Assembly: GCF_029051685.1 (NCBI RefSeq)
Contig: NZ_JAACFT010000001.1
Location: forward strand, 248,001 to 312,000
Direction: 5' to 3'
Length of the DNA stretch: 64,000 nucleotides
Source: Bradyrhizobium sp. CSA207
Lineage (GTDB): Bacteria > Pseudomonadota > Alphaproteobacteria > Rhizobiales > Xanthobacteraceae
This document shows, piece after piece, positions 20,598 through 28,586 of this stretch (positions are counted from its first letter, which is position 1; each line of letters begins with the position of its first letter). The notes under the pieces were generated by a model. It was given only the letters and a program-made list of their open reading frames with translations, made no database searches and was not told where the DNA came from. A program made the position numbers and the translations under genes.

Positions 20598-21512
20598 TTA
20601 CACGGGATCCCAGGGGAAGATGTCGGCTGAGCGGTCGAGCTTGTAGAACGAGCCTTTCAACGCGGGCATGCCGTGCTCCGCGATTGACTGAGGTGTCCAG
20701 CCTTCGCTTCGATGCACCGAACGAAGCGGCCTGTTCTGGCTGAACAGGAAGAGCTCGTTCATGCGCGCGCCGAAGATCTGCCCAGTGACGTCCTTGGCGG
20801 CATCGGAAAGCAGATAGGCGCAAACCGGCGCGATCTTCTCTGGCCCCATCTGTTTGATCTTCTCGACGCGCGCCTTCTCGGCTTCGGTCTCGGTCGGGAT
20901 GGTGCCGATCATGCGGGTCCAGGCGAACGGCGAGACGCAGTTGGAGCGGACGTTGAAGCGGCCCATGTCGAGCGCGATCGATTTCGACAGGCCGACGATG
21001 CCGAGCTTGGCGGCGGCGTAGTTGGCCTGGCCGAAATTGCCGATCAGGCCGGAGGTCGAGGTGAAGTGCACGAAGGAGCCGGACTCCTGCTCGCGAAAAA
21101 TCCGCGCCGCCGCGTGCGAGACGTAGAACGAGCCCATCAAATGCACCTTGATGACGGCCTCGAAGGCTTCGACGCTCATCTTGTGGAAGATCATGTCGCG
21201 CAGGATGCCGGCATTGTTGACGACGCCGTCGAGCCGGCCGAAATGATCGGTCGCGGTCTTGACGATCTTGCTTGCGGGAATGGCTTCCGCCACCGATTCG
21301 AAATTGGCAACGGCAGTGCCGCCGCGCTTCTTGATCTCCTCGACCACCTCCTCGGCGGGCGTGGCGCTGGTGCCGGCGCCGTCGGCGGCGACGCCGGGAT
21401 CGTTGACGACGACCTTGGCGCCTTCCGCAGCGCAAAGCAGCGCGATCTCCCGCCCGATGCCGCGGCCTGCGCCGGTGACGATGATGACCTTGTCTTGCAG
21501 TGATTTCGTCAT
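20598..21512 (-). CDS. SDR family dehydrogenase, HSD17B4/multifunctional-enzyme-like
   Basis: A 304-residue SDR with TGAGRGIGREIA starting at residue 13, VVNNAGILRD at 97-106 and the catalytic set Ser152/154, Tyr165 and Lys169. The NNAGILRD motif and the long C-terminal tail after residue 240 (FLFSQNRPLRSVHRSEGW) are typical of proteins related to the 3-hydroxyacyl-CoA dehydrogenase domain of peroxisomal multifunctional enzyme 2. It likely oxidises a 3-hydroxyacyl-CoA. The ATG at 21512 lies behind GGAGAACCCAC. It shares a strand with the thiolase-like and DUF35 genes, separated by a repeat. Confidence 0.88.
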   Translation of the reverse strand: MTKSLQDKVIIVTGAGRGIGREIALLCAAEGAKVVVNDPGVAADGAGTSATPAEEVVEEIKKRGGTAVANFESVAEAIPASKIVKTATDHFGRLDGVVNNAGILRDMIFHKMSVEAFEAVIKVHLMGSFYVSHAAARIFREQESGSFVHFTSTSGLIGNFGQANYAAAKLGIVGLSKSIALDMGRFNVRSNCVSPFAWTRMIGTIPTETEAEKARVEKIKQMGPEKIAPVCAYLLSDAAKDVTGQIFGARMNELFLFSQNRPLRSVHRSEGWTPQSIAEHGMPALKGSFYKLDRSADIFPWDPV

Positions 21513-21547
21513 GTGGGTTCTCCGCTGTCGATCCGGTGTTTCTTACC

Positions 21548-21708
21548 TCGCCCCGCTTGCGGGGAGAGGTCGGATCGCATCGAAGATGCGATCCGGGTGA
21601 GGGGGACTCTCCGCGAGTCCGAGTGCGTGGAAGCGGCCCCTCACCCCAACCCTCTCAGCGCGAGCGAGGCTCGTCGCGGCCCCGTAAGAACGGGGAGAGG
21701 GAGAGGCA
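21548..21708. repeat. Intergenic repeat, family D
   Basis: CCTCGCCCCGCTTGCGGGGA...CGTAAGAACGGGGAGAGG, with the same internal blocks as the copy at 3204. It lies between the SDR and thiolase-like genes. Confidence 0.9.
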
Positions 21709-21718
21709 GGCAGCTCAC

Positions 21719-22858
21719 TCATTTCTCGTTCGTAAACACGATCGTGCCTGATGCCGCGAACATGCCGCCGACGCCGTGGCACACCGAAATCTTCGCATTT
21801 GGCACCTGCGCCGGCGCAATGCCGCGCATCTGGCGTACGCTCTCCTGAAGCGCGTACATGCCGTACATGCCCGAGTGCATATAGGATAAGCCGCCGCCAT
21901 TGGTGTTAAGCGGCAGCTTACCGCCGGGCCGCGTATTGCCGTCGGCGATGAACTTGCCGGTTTCCTCATGCGGCATGAAGCCGAGGTCGCCGAGACCGAA
22001 CAGCGGCAGATGCGCAAACGCGTCGTAGATCATGAGATGGTCGACATCCCCATGCGTGATGCCGGCTTCCTTGAACGCGAGGGGCCCCGCGGTCTTGAAG
22101 GCGCGTGAGGAGTTGAACGTCTCCATCTGGCTCACCATCGGCGTCTCCACGCTCTCGCCGGTGCCCATGATGTAGACGGGCTTCCTCGGAAAATCCCTGG
22201 CGCGGTCGGCTGAGGTCAGGATCAGTGCGCCGCCGCCGTCGGTGACCAGGCAGCATTGCAGCAGCCGGAACGGATAGGCGATCATGCGCGAGTTAAGGAC
22301 GTCGGCGACCGTGATCGGGTCCTTCATCATCGCCCGCGGGCTTTTCGCCGCCCATTCCCGCTGCACCACGGCCACCGAGGCGAGCTGCTCATGGGTGATG
22401 CCATAGGTCTTCATGAAGCGCAGCACGGGGATCGGGAACATGCTCGGCGGGCCGTAGACGCCGAACGGCGCTTCGAACTGGCCTTGCAGGCTGTCGGCAG
22501 GGATCGAGCGCGGCGCCTTGCCGATCATCGACTTGCCGCTCTCGGCATGTGTGATCAGCACGGTCTTGCAGAGACCGGCCTCGATCGCCGCGGCGGCATG
22601 GCGGACGTGCAGCATGAATGAGCAGCCGCCGACCGAGGTGCCGTCCACCCAGGTCGGCTTGATGCCGAGATAGTGGCAGACCTGCTGCGGCGTTTCGACC
22701 GCCGTGGCGAAGCCGTCGATGTCGGACAGCTTCAGCCCGGCATCGGCGATGGCATTGAGCGCCGCGTCCGCGTGAAGCTGGAGCTGCGAGGCGTTGGGGA
22801 TGACGCCGAGCTCGGTGGTCTCGGCGGCGCCGACGACGGCAACCTGGTTGCTGCGCAT
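21719..22858 (-). CDS. Thiolase-like protein (SCP-x type, acetyl-CoA acetyltransferase annotation)
   Basis: A 379-residue thiolase-fold protein. VAVVGAAETTELG opens the first strand. The nucleophile region reads GTSVGGCSFML (Cys near residue 79), and the C-terminus has SVCHGVGGMF in place of the canonical CxG motif, with its histidine retained. That pattern fits the SCP-x/lipid-transfer group, whose members often need a DUF35 partner. The partner is present: the DUF35 gene ends 3 bases upstream, and AAGGGATAGACC supplies the ribosome site. The two probably form a complex that acts on a long or ring-derived acyl-CoA. Confidence 0.87.
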   Translation of the reverse strand: MRSNQVAVVGAAETTELGVIPNASQLQLHADAALNAIADAGLKLSDIDGFATAVETPQQVCHYLGIKPTWVDGTSVGGCSFMLHVRHAAAAIEAGLCKTVLITHAESGKSMIGKAPRSIPADSLQGQFEAPFGVYGPPSMFPIPVLRFMKTYGITHEQLASVAVVQREWAAKSPRAMMKDPITVADVLNSRMIAYPFRLLQCCLVTDGGGALILTSADRARDFPRKPVYIMGTGESVETPMVSQMETFNSSRAFKTAGPLAFKEAGITHGDVDHLMIYDAFAHLPLFGLGDLGFMPHEETGKFIADGNTRPGGKLPLNTNGGGLSYMHSGMYGMYALQESVRQMRGIAPAQVPNAKISVCHGVGGMFAASGTIVFTNEK

Positions 22859-22861
22859 GGT

Positions 22862-23275
22862 CTATCCCTTCGCCGGACGGAAGACGGGGAGGCTGATCGT
22901 GTCGTCGAGCTTCTCGAAGGCGACCTCGAGCTTCATGTCGAGCTCGAGCGCCTCCGGCGTCTGCGGGCAGTCGATGATGTTGCTCATCATCCGCGGTCCC
23001 TCGGCAAGCTCGACCACGGCGATCGCGTAAGGCGGCGTGAAGCCGGGTGCGGCGGGACGATGGTTGATCACGTAGCTGTAGAGGAAACCCTTGCCGCTCG
23101 CCTTGAAGGCAGAGACCTTGCGCGACGCACAGGACGGACAGAACGGGCGCGGCGGGAAGTAGACATGCGCGCAGGCATCGCAGCGTTGCAGGCGCAGCTC
23201 GCCCGCCTTGGTGCCGTCCCAGAAGTGCTGGGTCTCCGGCGTCGGTTTCGGTCGCGCGCGCTGCGGTTCGGCCAT
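22862..23275 (-). CDS. Zn-ribbon/OB-fold DUF35 protein, partner of thiolase-like protein
   Basis: A 137-residue DUF35 protein. A rubredoxin-like zinc ribbon with two CxxC pairs (CDACAHVYFPPRPFCPSC, starting near residue 33) is followed by an OB-fold (GKGFLYSYVINHRPAAPGF). Such proteins bind acyl-CoA and associate with thiolase-like enzymes in sterol side-chain and aromatic catabolism. I chose the ATG at 23275 because GGGAGGA lies about 10 bases upstream; the in-frame TTG at 23293 overlaps that ribosome site. It directly precedes the thiolase-like gene with a 3-base gap. Confidence 0.9.
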   Translation of the reverse strand: MAEPQRARPKPTPETQHFWDGTKAGELRLQRCDACAHVYFPPRPFCPSCASRKVSAFKASGKGFLYSYVINHRPAAPGFTPPYAIAVVELAEGPRMMSNIIDCPQTPEALELDMKLEVAFEKLDDTISLPVFRPAKG

Positions 23276-23453
23276 GTCGGCAAGTCCTCCCAAGGTTCAG
23301 GCTCCGAGGCCCGCCCGTTGCGATCTTGATGCGACAATTGACCATGGCGCGTCAACGGTCCAGCAACGCGCATGCATGCCATCATGCGCACAATGCTTGT
23401 ATCGAACTAGGGCGGCGCTATAGATTGCGCGCGAAATATTCCGTGAGACAGAC

Positions 23454-24803
23454 ATGCCCGATTTTCCGACACTGGCGAAGCTTGCCGAAGACCTCGAGAG
23501 CGGCCGCACGACCTCCCGCAAGCTGGTCGAGGCCTGCCTCGACAAGATCGCCGATCCCGCCGGCGAGGGCCAGCGCGCCTTCATCCATGTCGACAAGGCC
23601 GCCGCGCTAGCCGCGGCGGACGCGATGGACGGCCTGCGCAAGGTCAACGCGGCGCCCTCGCGCTACGCCGGCATTCCGATCTCGATCAAGGATCTTTTCG
23701 ACATCAAGGGCCAGACGACGCGGGCCGGCTCCCGCGCGCTCGACGACTCCGATCCGGCGGAGCACGATGCGACGACGGTCGCTCGGCTGCGCCAGGCCGG
23801 CTTCGTCGTGATCGGGCGGACCAACATGACCGAGTTCGCCTATTCCGGCATTGGCATCAATCCGCACTATGGCACGCCGAAGGGCGCCTGGAACCGGGCC
23901 CAGGGACATGTGCCCGGCGGCTCGTCCTCGGGCGCTGCGGTGTCGGTGCTGGACGGCATGGCGCACGGCGCGCTCGGCACCGATACCGGCGGCTCCTGCC
24001 GCATTCCCGCCGCCTATAACGGCATCGTCGGCTACAAGCCGACGCAGCGCCGCGTACCGCTGGACGGCGCGGTGCCGCTGTCGTTCTCGCTCGACAGCAT
24101 CGGACCGCTGGCGCGATCGGTCAGTTGCTGTGCCATACTCGATGCCGTGCTGGCGAACGAACCGATCGTCGCGTTGAAGCCGCGCCCCGTGAAGGGCATG
24201 CGGCTGGCGGTGCCGACCACCATCGCGCTCGACGATCTCGACGCCGAAGTGGCCGAAACGTTCGAGCGTGCGCTGAAGTCGCTCGCCGACCACGGCGCCG
24301 TCATCGAGCGCATCGAGATGGCGGAATTTCACGACATCGGCCCGATGAACGCCAAGGGCGGTTTTGCCGCATCCGAGAGCTACGCCTGGCATCGCTATCT
24401 CATCGCCGCCAAGGGTGACGTCTACGACCCCAGAGTCTCCGTGCGCATCATGCGCGGCGAGGCGCAGAGCGCGGCCGACTATATCGATCTCCTCAACGAG
24501 CGCCGCTCGCTGATCGCGCGCGTCAACGCGCGCATCGCGCCCTATGACGCGCTGGTGCTGCCAACCACCGCCAACACGCCGCCAAAGATCGCCGACCTCG
24601 CCGACGACAAGGCGTTCACCACCGAGAACCTGCGCGCCTTGCGCAATTGCACTCTGATCAACATGATCGACGGCTGCGCCATCTCTCTGCCTGCACATCG
24701 CGAGGGCGACGTTCCCGTCGGCTTGATGCTGGCGGGTAGCGGTGGATCGGATCGCCGTATTTTCGAACTTGCTGCCGGCATGGAGGCCGTAATTCGTGTT
24801 TGA
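23454..24803 (+). CDS. Amidase (amidase signature family)
   Basis: A 449-residue amidase-signature hydrolase. The catalytic triad is visible as Lys79 (ISIKDLF), Ser157 (GGSSSG, residues 155-160) and Ser181 (GTDTGGSCR). It hydrolyses an amide or carbamate; the substrate is not evident, but related enzymes act on allophanate, indoleacetamide or malonamate. The downstream DUF2848 gene overlaps its last codons (GTG at 24796 inside the amidase, which ends TGA at 24803), so the two are translationally coupled and probably act on the same compound. The start follows a weak purine-rich leader. Confidence 0.9.
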   Translation: MPDFPTLAKLAEDLESGRTTSRKLVEACLDKIADPAGEGQRAFIHVDKAAALAAADAMDGLRKVNAAPSRYAGIPISIKDLFDIKGQTTRAGSRALDDSDPAEHDATTVARLRQAGFVVIGRTNMTEFAYSGIGINPHYGTPKGAWNRAQGHVPGGSSSGAAVSVLDGMAHGALGTDTGGSCRIPAAYNGIVGYKPTQRRVPLDGAVPLSFSLDSIGPLARSVSCCAILDAVLANEPIVALKPRPVKGMRLAVPTTIALDDLDAEVAETFERALKSLADHGAVIERIEMAEFHDIGPMNAKGGFAASESYAWHRYLIAAKGDVYDPRVSVRIMRGEAQSAADYIDLLNERRSLIARVNARIAPYDALVLPTTANTPPKIADLADDKAFTTENLRALRNCTLINMIDGCAISLPAHREGDVPVGLMLAGSGGSDRRIFELAAGMEAVIRV

Positions 24804-25482
24804 CCTGACTTTCACCGTCGACGCCCAGGACACCACAACACCGCTGACGCTGGCGATCGACCAGGCCGTCATTGCCGGCTGGACCGGCCGCGATCCCGTC
24901 GCGCGCGACAAGCATATCGCGGAGCTGGAGGCCGTGGGCATCGCCCGGCCGGCCTCGACGCCGATCTACTACCGCGTCTCGGCGCGGCGGCTGACCATGG
25001 AAGACAGCATCGAATGCTGCGGCGGCGATTCCTCGGGCGAGGTCGAGTTCGTGCTGATCGGCTGGCAGGGCCGTATCTTCGTCGGCTGCGGCTCCGACCA
25101 CACCGACCGCAAGGTCGAGGCCTACAACGTCACGGTCTCCAAGCAGATGTGCGACAAGCCGATCGCGTCGGTGCTGTGGGAGCTCGAGGACGTGATCGGC
25201 CATTGGGACAAGATGATCCTGCGCTCCTATGCCTGGATCAAGGGTGAGCGCGTGCTCTACCAGGAGGGCACGCTCGACGCGATGCTGCCGGTCGACGATC
25301 TCATCATGCGCGGCTTTGGCGGTAAGAAGCTGCCCGACGGCTGCGCCATGTTCGGCGGCACCTTCGCCGCCAAGGGCGGCATCCGCCCCGCCGACCGCTT
25401 CGAGTTCGAGCTGGGGGATCCCGTGCTGAAGCGGACGATTCGGCACGCCTACGACGTGGTGACGCTGCCGGTGCGGGGCTGA
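24796..25482 (+). CDS. DUF2848 protein, coupled to amidase
   Basis: A 228-residue DUF2848 protein with a GTG start inside the end of the amidase gene. It has the family stretches STPIYYRVSARRLT near residue 53, FVGCGSDHTDRKVEAYNV near 95 (conserved CGSDHTDR), and MFGGTFAAKGGIRPADRFEF near 185. The fold is probably related to fumarylacetoacetate hydrolase C-terminal domains, judging from the GxRxxDRFE ending, but that is a guess. The biochemical role is unknown. Coupling to the amidase suggests it handles the amidase product or substrate. Confidence 0.85.
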   Translation: MFDLTFTVDAQDTTTPLTLAIDQAVIAGWTGRDPVARDKHIAELEAVGIARPASTPIYYRVSARRLTMEDSIECCGGDSSGEVEFVLIGWQGRIFVGCGSDHTDRKVEAYNVTVSKQMCDKPIASVLWELEDVIGHWDKMILRSYAWIKGERVLYQEGTLDAMLPVDDLIMRGFGGKKLPDGCAMFGGTFAAKGGIRPADRFEFELGDPVLKRTIRHAYDVVTLPVRG

Positions 25483-25493
25483 GGCGCCTCCGC

Positions 25494-25701
25494 CGCCATT
25501 GCGAGCGAAGCTCCCTCCGCCGTCATTGCGAGGAGCCCTTGCGACGAAGCAATCCAGACTCGTTCCGGGGAGGGACCCTGGATTGCTTCGCTTCGCTAGG
25601 AAGAAAGTGGTCGGTTCCAGATCAGAATCCGACCAGATGTGCTGACCCATTTTCGTTTACATCGGGTCGGCGCCTCGCCGCCGGTCCCAACTCGCAATGA
25701 C
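25494..25701. repeat. Family A repeat split by a roughly 90-base insertion
   Basis: A partial copy (CATTGCGAGCGAAG) and a full left half (GTCATTGCGAGGAGCCCTTG...) are followed by the return arm GGATTGCTTCGCTTCGCT. The expected closing CGCAATGAC appears only about 90 bases later. The intervening DNA (about 25599-25690) contains three mutually complementary heptamers: TGGTCGG (25608), CCGACCA (25629) and GGGTCGG (25664). Confidence 0.8.
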
Positions 25702-25759
25702 GGGGAAGCAGTCGGAAATCGGGTGGCAGCAGAGGGGGCGTATTGCGAAGGTCGTAGTC

Positions 25760-26506
25760 ATGACAGCAACAGCACGCAAATCATCCCATAAACCATCCGT
25801 CGACCTCGCCGCCCGCGTCGATGCCCTCGACTGGCCTCAAATCACCGGCGAACTCGACGCTCAAGGCTGCGCTGTCCTCAAAAGCCTGCTCACGCCGGAT
25901 GAATGCCGCGCCGTCGCCGCGCTCTATCCGGAGGACACGCACTTCCGCAGCCGCATCGTCATGGGTCGCCACGGCTTCGGCCGCGGCGAATACAAATATT
26001 TCTCCTATCCGCTCCCCGACCTGATCGCGCAATTGCGACCGGCGCTTTACGCGCATCTGCAAGGCGTTGCCAATCGCTGGAACGAGGCGATGGGGATCGA
26101 CATCCGCTATCCCACCGCGCATGCGGCGTTCCTCAAGCGCTGCCACGAGGTGGGGCAGGTGCGGCCGACGCCACTGCTGCTGCAATACGGGGACGGCGAC
26201 TACAATTGCCTGCACCAGGACCTCTATGGTGAGCACGTGTTCCCGCTCCAGGTCGCGATCCTCTTGTCCGAGCCGGGACGCGACTTCATCGGCGGCGAGT
26301 TCGTGCTGACCGAGCAGCGCCCGCGCATGCAATCCCGCGCCGAGGTCGTGCCGCTCGCGCAGGGCGATGCGGTGGCTTTTGCCGTGCACCACCGCCCGGT
26401 GCAGGGGACGCGCGGCACCTATCGGGTTAATCTGCGCCATGGCGTCAGCCGGATTCGCTCGGGGCAACGCCACACGCTGGGCGTGATCTTTCATGACGCC
26501 AAGTAG
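25760..26506 (+). CDS. 2-oxoglutarate/Fe(II)-dependent oxygenase
   Basis: A 248-residue double-stranded beta-helix oxygenase of the prolyl-hydroxylase-like type. Iron ligands are visible as the HxD pair in NCLHQDLYGEH and a distal histidine in FAVHHRPVQGTRGTYRVNLRHG, followed by the arginine that binds 2-oxoglutarate. An N-terminal helix-rich part (LLTPDECRAVAALYPEDTHF) matches the SM-20/prolyl hydroxylase layout. The protein hydroxylates an unknown substrate. The alkB gene follows 18 bases later on the same strand, so the two oxygenases share an operon and perhaps a repair role. The start at 25760 is preferred over an in-frame codon at 25697 that lies within a repeat. Confidence 0.87.
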   Translation: MTATARKSSHKPSVDLAARVDALDWPQITGELDAQGCAVLKSLLTPDECRAVAALYPEDTHFRSRIVMGRHGFGRGEYKYFSYPLPDLIAQLRPALYAHLQGVANRWNEAMGIDIRYPTAHAAFLKRCHEVGQVRPTPLLLQYGDGDYNCLHQDLYGEHVFPLQVAILLSEPGRDFIGGEFVLTEQRPRMQSRAEVVPLAQGDAVAFAVHHRPVQGTRGTYRVNLRHGVSRIRSGQRHTLGVIFHDAK

Positions 26507-26524
26507 ACCAAGTGAGGCCGACGA

Positions 26525-27178
26525 TTGACGGCGGATTTGTTCGACAGCCTTGCCGAGGCGCAGCCGTCGCGCGAGGAGATCGCTGACGGCGCCGCGTTGT
26601 TGCGCGGATTCGCCAAGCCGATCGAGCAGGAGTTGATCGCGGCCGTGCATGCGATCATTGCGCAGTCGCCGTTTCGCCGGATGACCACGCCCGGCGGCTA
26701 TCAGATGTCGGTGGCGATGACGAATTGCGGTGAGCGCGGCTGGATCACCGATCACACCGGCTACCGCTATGATCCGATCGATCCGCGATCCGGCGCGGAA
26801 TGGCCGGCGATGCCGCCCGTGTTCCGCGATCTCGCCCGCCGCGCGGCGGAGCAGGGCGGCTTCACGGGCTTTGCGCCCGATGCGTGTCTCGTCAATCGCT
26901 ACGACCCCGGCACGCGGCTGTCGCTGCACCAGGACAAGGACGAGCTGGATATGTCCGCGCCGATCGTCTCGGTCTCGCTCGGGCTGCCCGCGACCTTCCT
27001 GTTCGGAGGCATGGCGCGCAGCGACAAGCCGCGCCGCTTCCGGCTGGTCCACGGCGATGTCGTGGTCTGGGGTGGTCCGAGCCGGCTCGCCTATCACGGT
27101 GTGGCGCCCCTCGCCGAGGGCGAGCACGCGCTGCTCGGGCGGCAACGGATCAATCTGACGTTCCGCAGGACGCGCTGA
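26525..27178 (+). CDS. alkB: AlkB-type DNA dealkylase
   Basis: A 217-residue AlkB dioxygenase that oxidatively removes methyl groups from 1-methyladenine and 3-methylcytosine in DNA. Motifs are PDACLVNRYDPGTRLSLHQDKDE with the HxD iron pair, SVSLGLPATFLFGG, the distal histidine in SRLAYHGV, and the 2-oxoglutarate-binding arginines in RINLTFRRTR at the C-terminus. The family's expected start corresponds to a TTG at 26525, since no ATG or GTG is suitably placed. It lies 18 bases after another Fe/2-oxoglutarate oxygenase. No ada gene is in view. Confidence 0.92.
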   Translation: MTADLFDSLAEAQPSREEIADGAALLRGFAKPIEQELIAAVHAIIAQSPFRRMTTPGGYQMSVAMTNCGERGWITDHTGYRYDPIDPRSGAEWPAMPPVFRDLARRAAEQGGFTGFAPDACLVNRYDPGTRLSLHQDKDELDMSAPIVSVSLGLPATFLFGGMARSDKPRRFRLVHGDVVVWGGPSRLAYHGVAPLAEGEHALLGRQRINLTFRRTR

Positions 27179-27235
27179 CGCATTTCCTCCGGGCCATCTC
27201 TCGTCTAGGCTTGCTCCCTCGGGGGAGGCGGCGAC

Positions 27236-28480
27236 ATGACCAGCGCACAATTATCGGCCCAGGCCGGCGCGAGCGCCAAGCGCACCGGCCTGTATCTGGC
27301 GGTGCTGCAACTGGTGTTCACGCTGGGCTGGACGACTTATGTCATCTATCTGCCGAGGCTCGCTGCCGAAGTCGGTCTCGCGCCGACGACCGTCATTCTC
27401 ATCCTGATGCTCGATCAGGCGATCTTCACCATCGCTGATACCGCGATGGGAGTAGCTGCCGACAAGATCGCGCCCCGCGTCGGCAGGCTTGGTCTGTTCG
27501 TAGGCCTGATGGCAGGCGTCTCCTGCGCTGCGTTCGTGGCGCTGCCCTTCGTGGCCGGCGCTGGCGCTGCCGCGCAAGGCGCGTTCATCGGACTGATCGT
27601 GGTCTGGTCGATCACCTCCTCGGCCTTGCGCGCGCCGCCGCTGACCCTGCTCGGCAGGTACCGCGCAAAGCCTCAGATGCCGTTGCTCGCGGCCCTGGCG
27701 ATGCTGGGTTATGGGATCGCGGGCGCTGTTTCGCCCTATCTCGGCGTGGTCCTGCGCGACCACGACGCGCGATTGCCCTTCGTGATCTCCAGTGCCGTTT
27801 TGCTGCTCACGGCGCTTGCGCTGTCGCGGATCGAGTACGACGTGGCGCGCAACACCTCGCCACACGCGCCGGCAGAGGCCGCCAAGCCGCTCGGTCTTGT
27901 TCCGACCGCCTTCATCGTTGCGATGGTGGCGCTCGCGCTCGGCTATCAGCTCCATTTCGCCATGAACAGCGCGCCGTTCTACCTCCGCTTCGCCAAGCCC
28001 GACCAATTGCAATGGCTGATGCCGGTGTTCTGGATCGGCTTCAACATCGCGATGTTTCCGGCAAGCCTGGTCGTCAAGCACCGTGGCGGCCTGATCGTGA
28101 TGGGCGCGGCCGGGTTGTTCGGCGCGGTGGCGATCGTAACCGCCGAGCTTGCCGGCAGCCTCAGCGTTCTGACCGCGGCGCAATTCCTGGCGGGCGCCGC
28201 CTGGGGCTGCATGCTGATGAGTGCGGTCTCCGCCGCGCTCGCGATCGGCGCAACCGGCGCGGAAGGCAAGGTGACCGGCCTGGTATTCTCAGCCCTCGCG
28301 CTCGGCACGTTTGCGCGGATGGCGGCGGTTGCCGGCGGCTTGCAGAAAATGCCTGATTACGCGCCGCTGCTGCACTGGGCACCGGTCGCCTGCTGGTCGG
28401 TCGCAGGCGCCGGCCTGCTCGTGATCGCGGCCGCGCGGCTTCAGGGTGGCCTGATCGGAAAAATTAACTCCTCATCCTGA
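27236..28480 (+). CDS. MFS transporter
   Basis: A 414-residue major facilitator protein with about twelve hydrophobic segments and a polar break near residues 205-225 (ARNTSPHAPAEAAKPLG) that separates the two six-helix halves. The loop after helix 2 reads GVAADKIAPRVGRLG, a variant of the family's GxxxDRxGRR motif. The substrate is unknown; efflux or uptake cannot be told. The ATG at 27236 follows GGGGGAGGCGGCGAC. It is on the same strand as alkB with a 57-base gap and could be co-transcribed. Confidence 0.88.
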   Translation: MTSAQLSAQAGASAKRTGLYLAVLQLVFTLGWTTYVIYLPRLAAEVGLAPTTVILILMLDQAIFTIADTAMGVAADKIAPRVGRLGLFVGLMAGVSCAAFVALPFVAGAGAAAQGAFIGLIVVWSITSSALRAPPLTLLGRYRAKPQMPLLAALAMLGYGIAGAVSPYLGVVLRDHDARLPFVISSAVLLLTALALSRIEYDVARNTSPHAPAEAAKPLGLVPTAFIVAMVALALGYQLHFAMNSAPFYLRFAKPDQLQWLMPVFWIGFNIAMFPASLVVKHRGGLIVMGAAGLFGAVAIVTAELAGSLSVLTAAQFLAGAAWGCMLMSAVSAALAIGATGAEGKVTGLVFSALALGTFARMAAVAGGLQKMPDYAPLLHWAPVACWSVAGAGLLVIAAARLQGGLIGKINSSS

Positions 28481-28586
28481 GGAGCGCGCCCTTCGTGCGC
28501 GTCTCTAAGGAGAGGCCGAGATGCGGGACCCGGGTCTGCATGGTTCGAGACGGCGCTGACGCGCCTCCTCACCATGAGGATAATCA
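28469..28586. repeat. Intergenic repeat, family G (CCTCATCCTGAGGAGCGC)
   Basis: CTCCTCATCCTGAGGAGCGC... and ...GCGCCTCCTCACCATGAGGA flank an internal CGGGTCTGCATGGTTCGAGACG block. This is another element type I associate with Bradyrhizobium and Rhodopseudomonas genomes. It lies between convergent genes and overlaps the last codons of the MFS gene. Confidence 0.8.
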
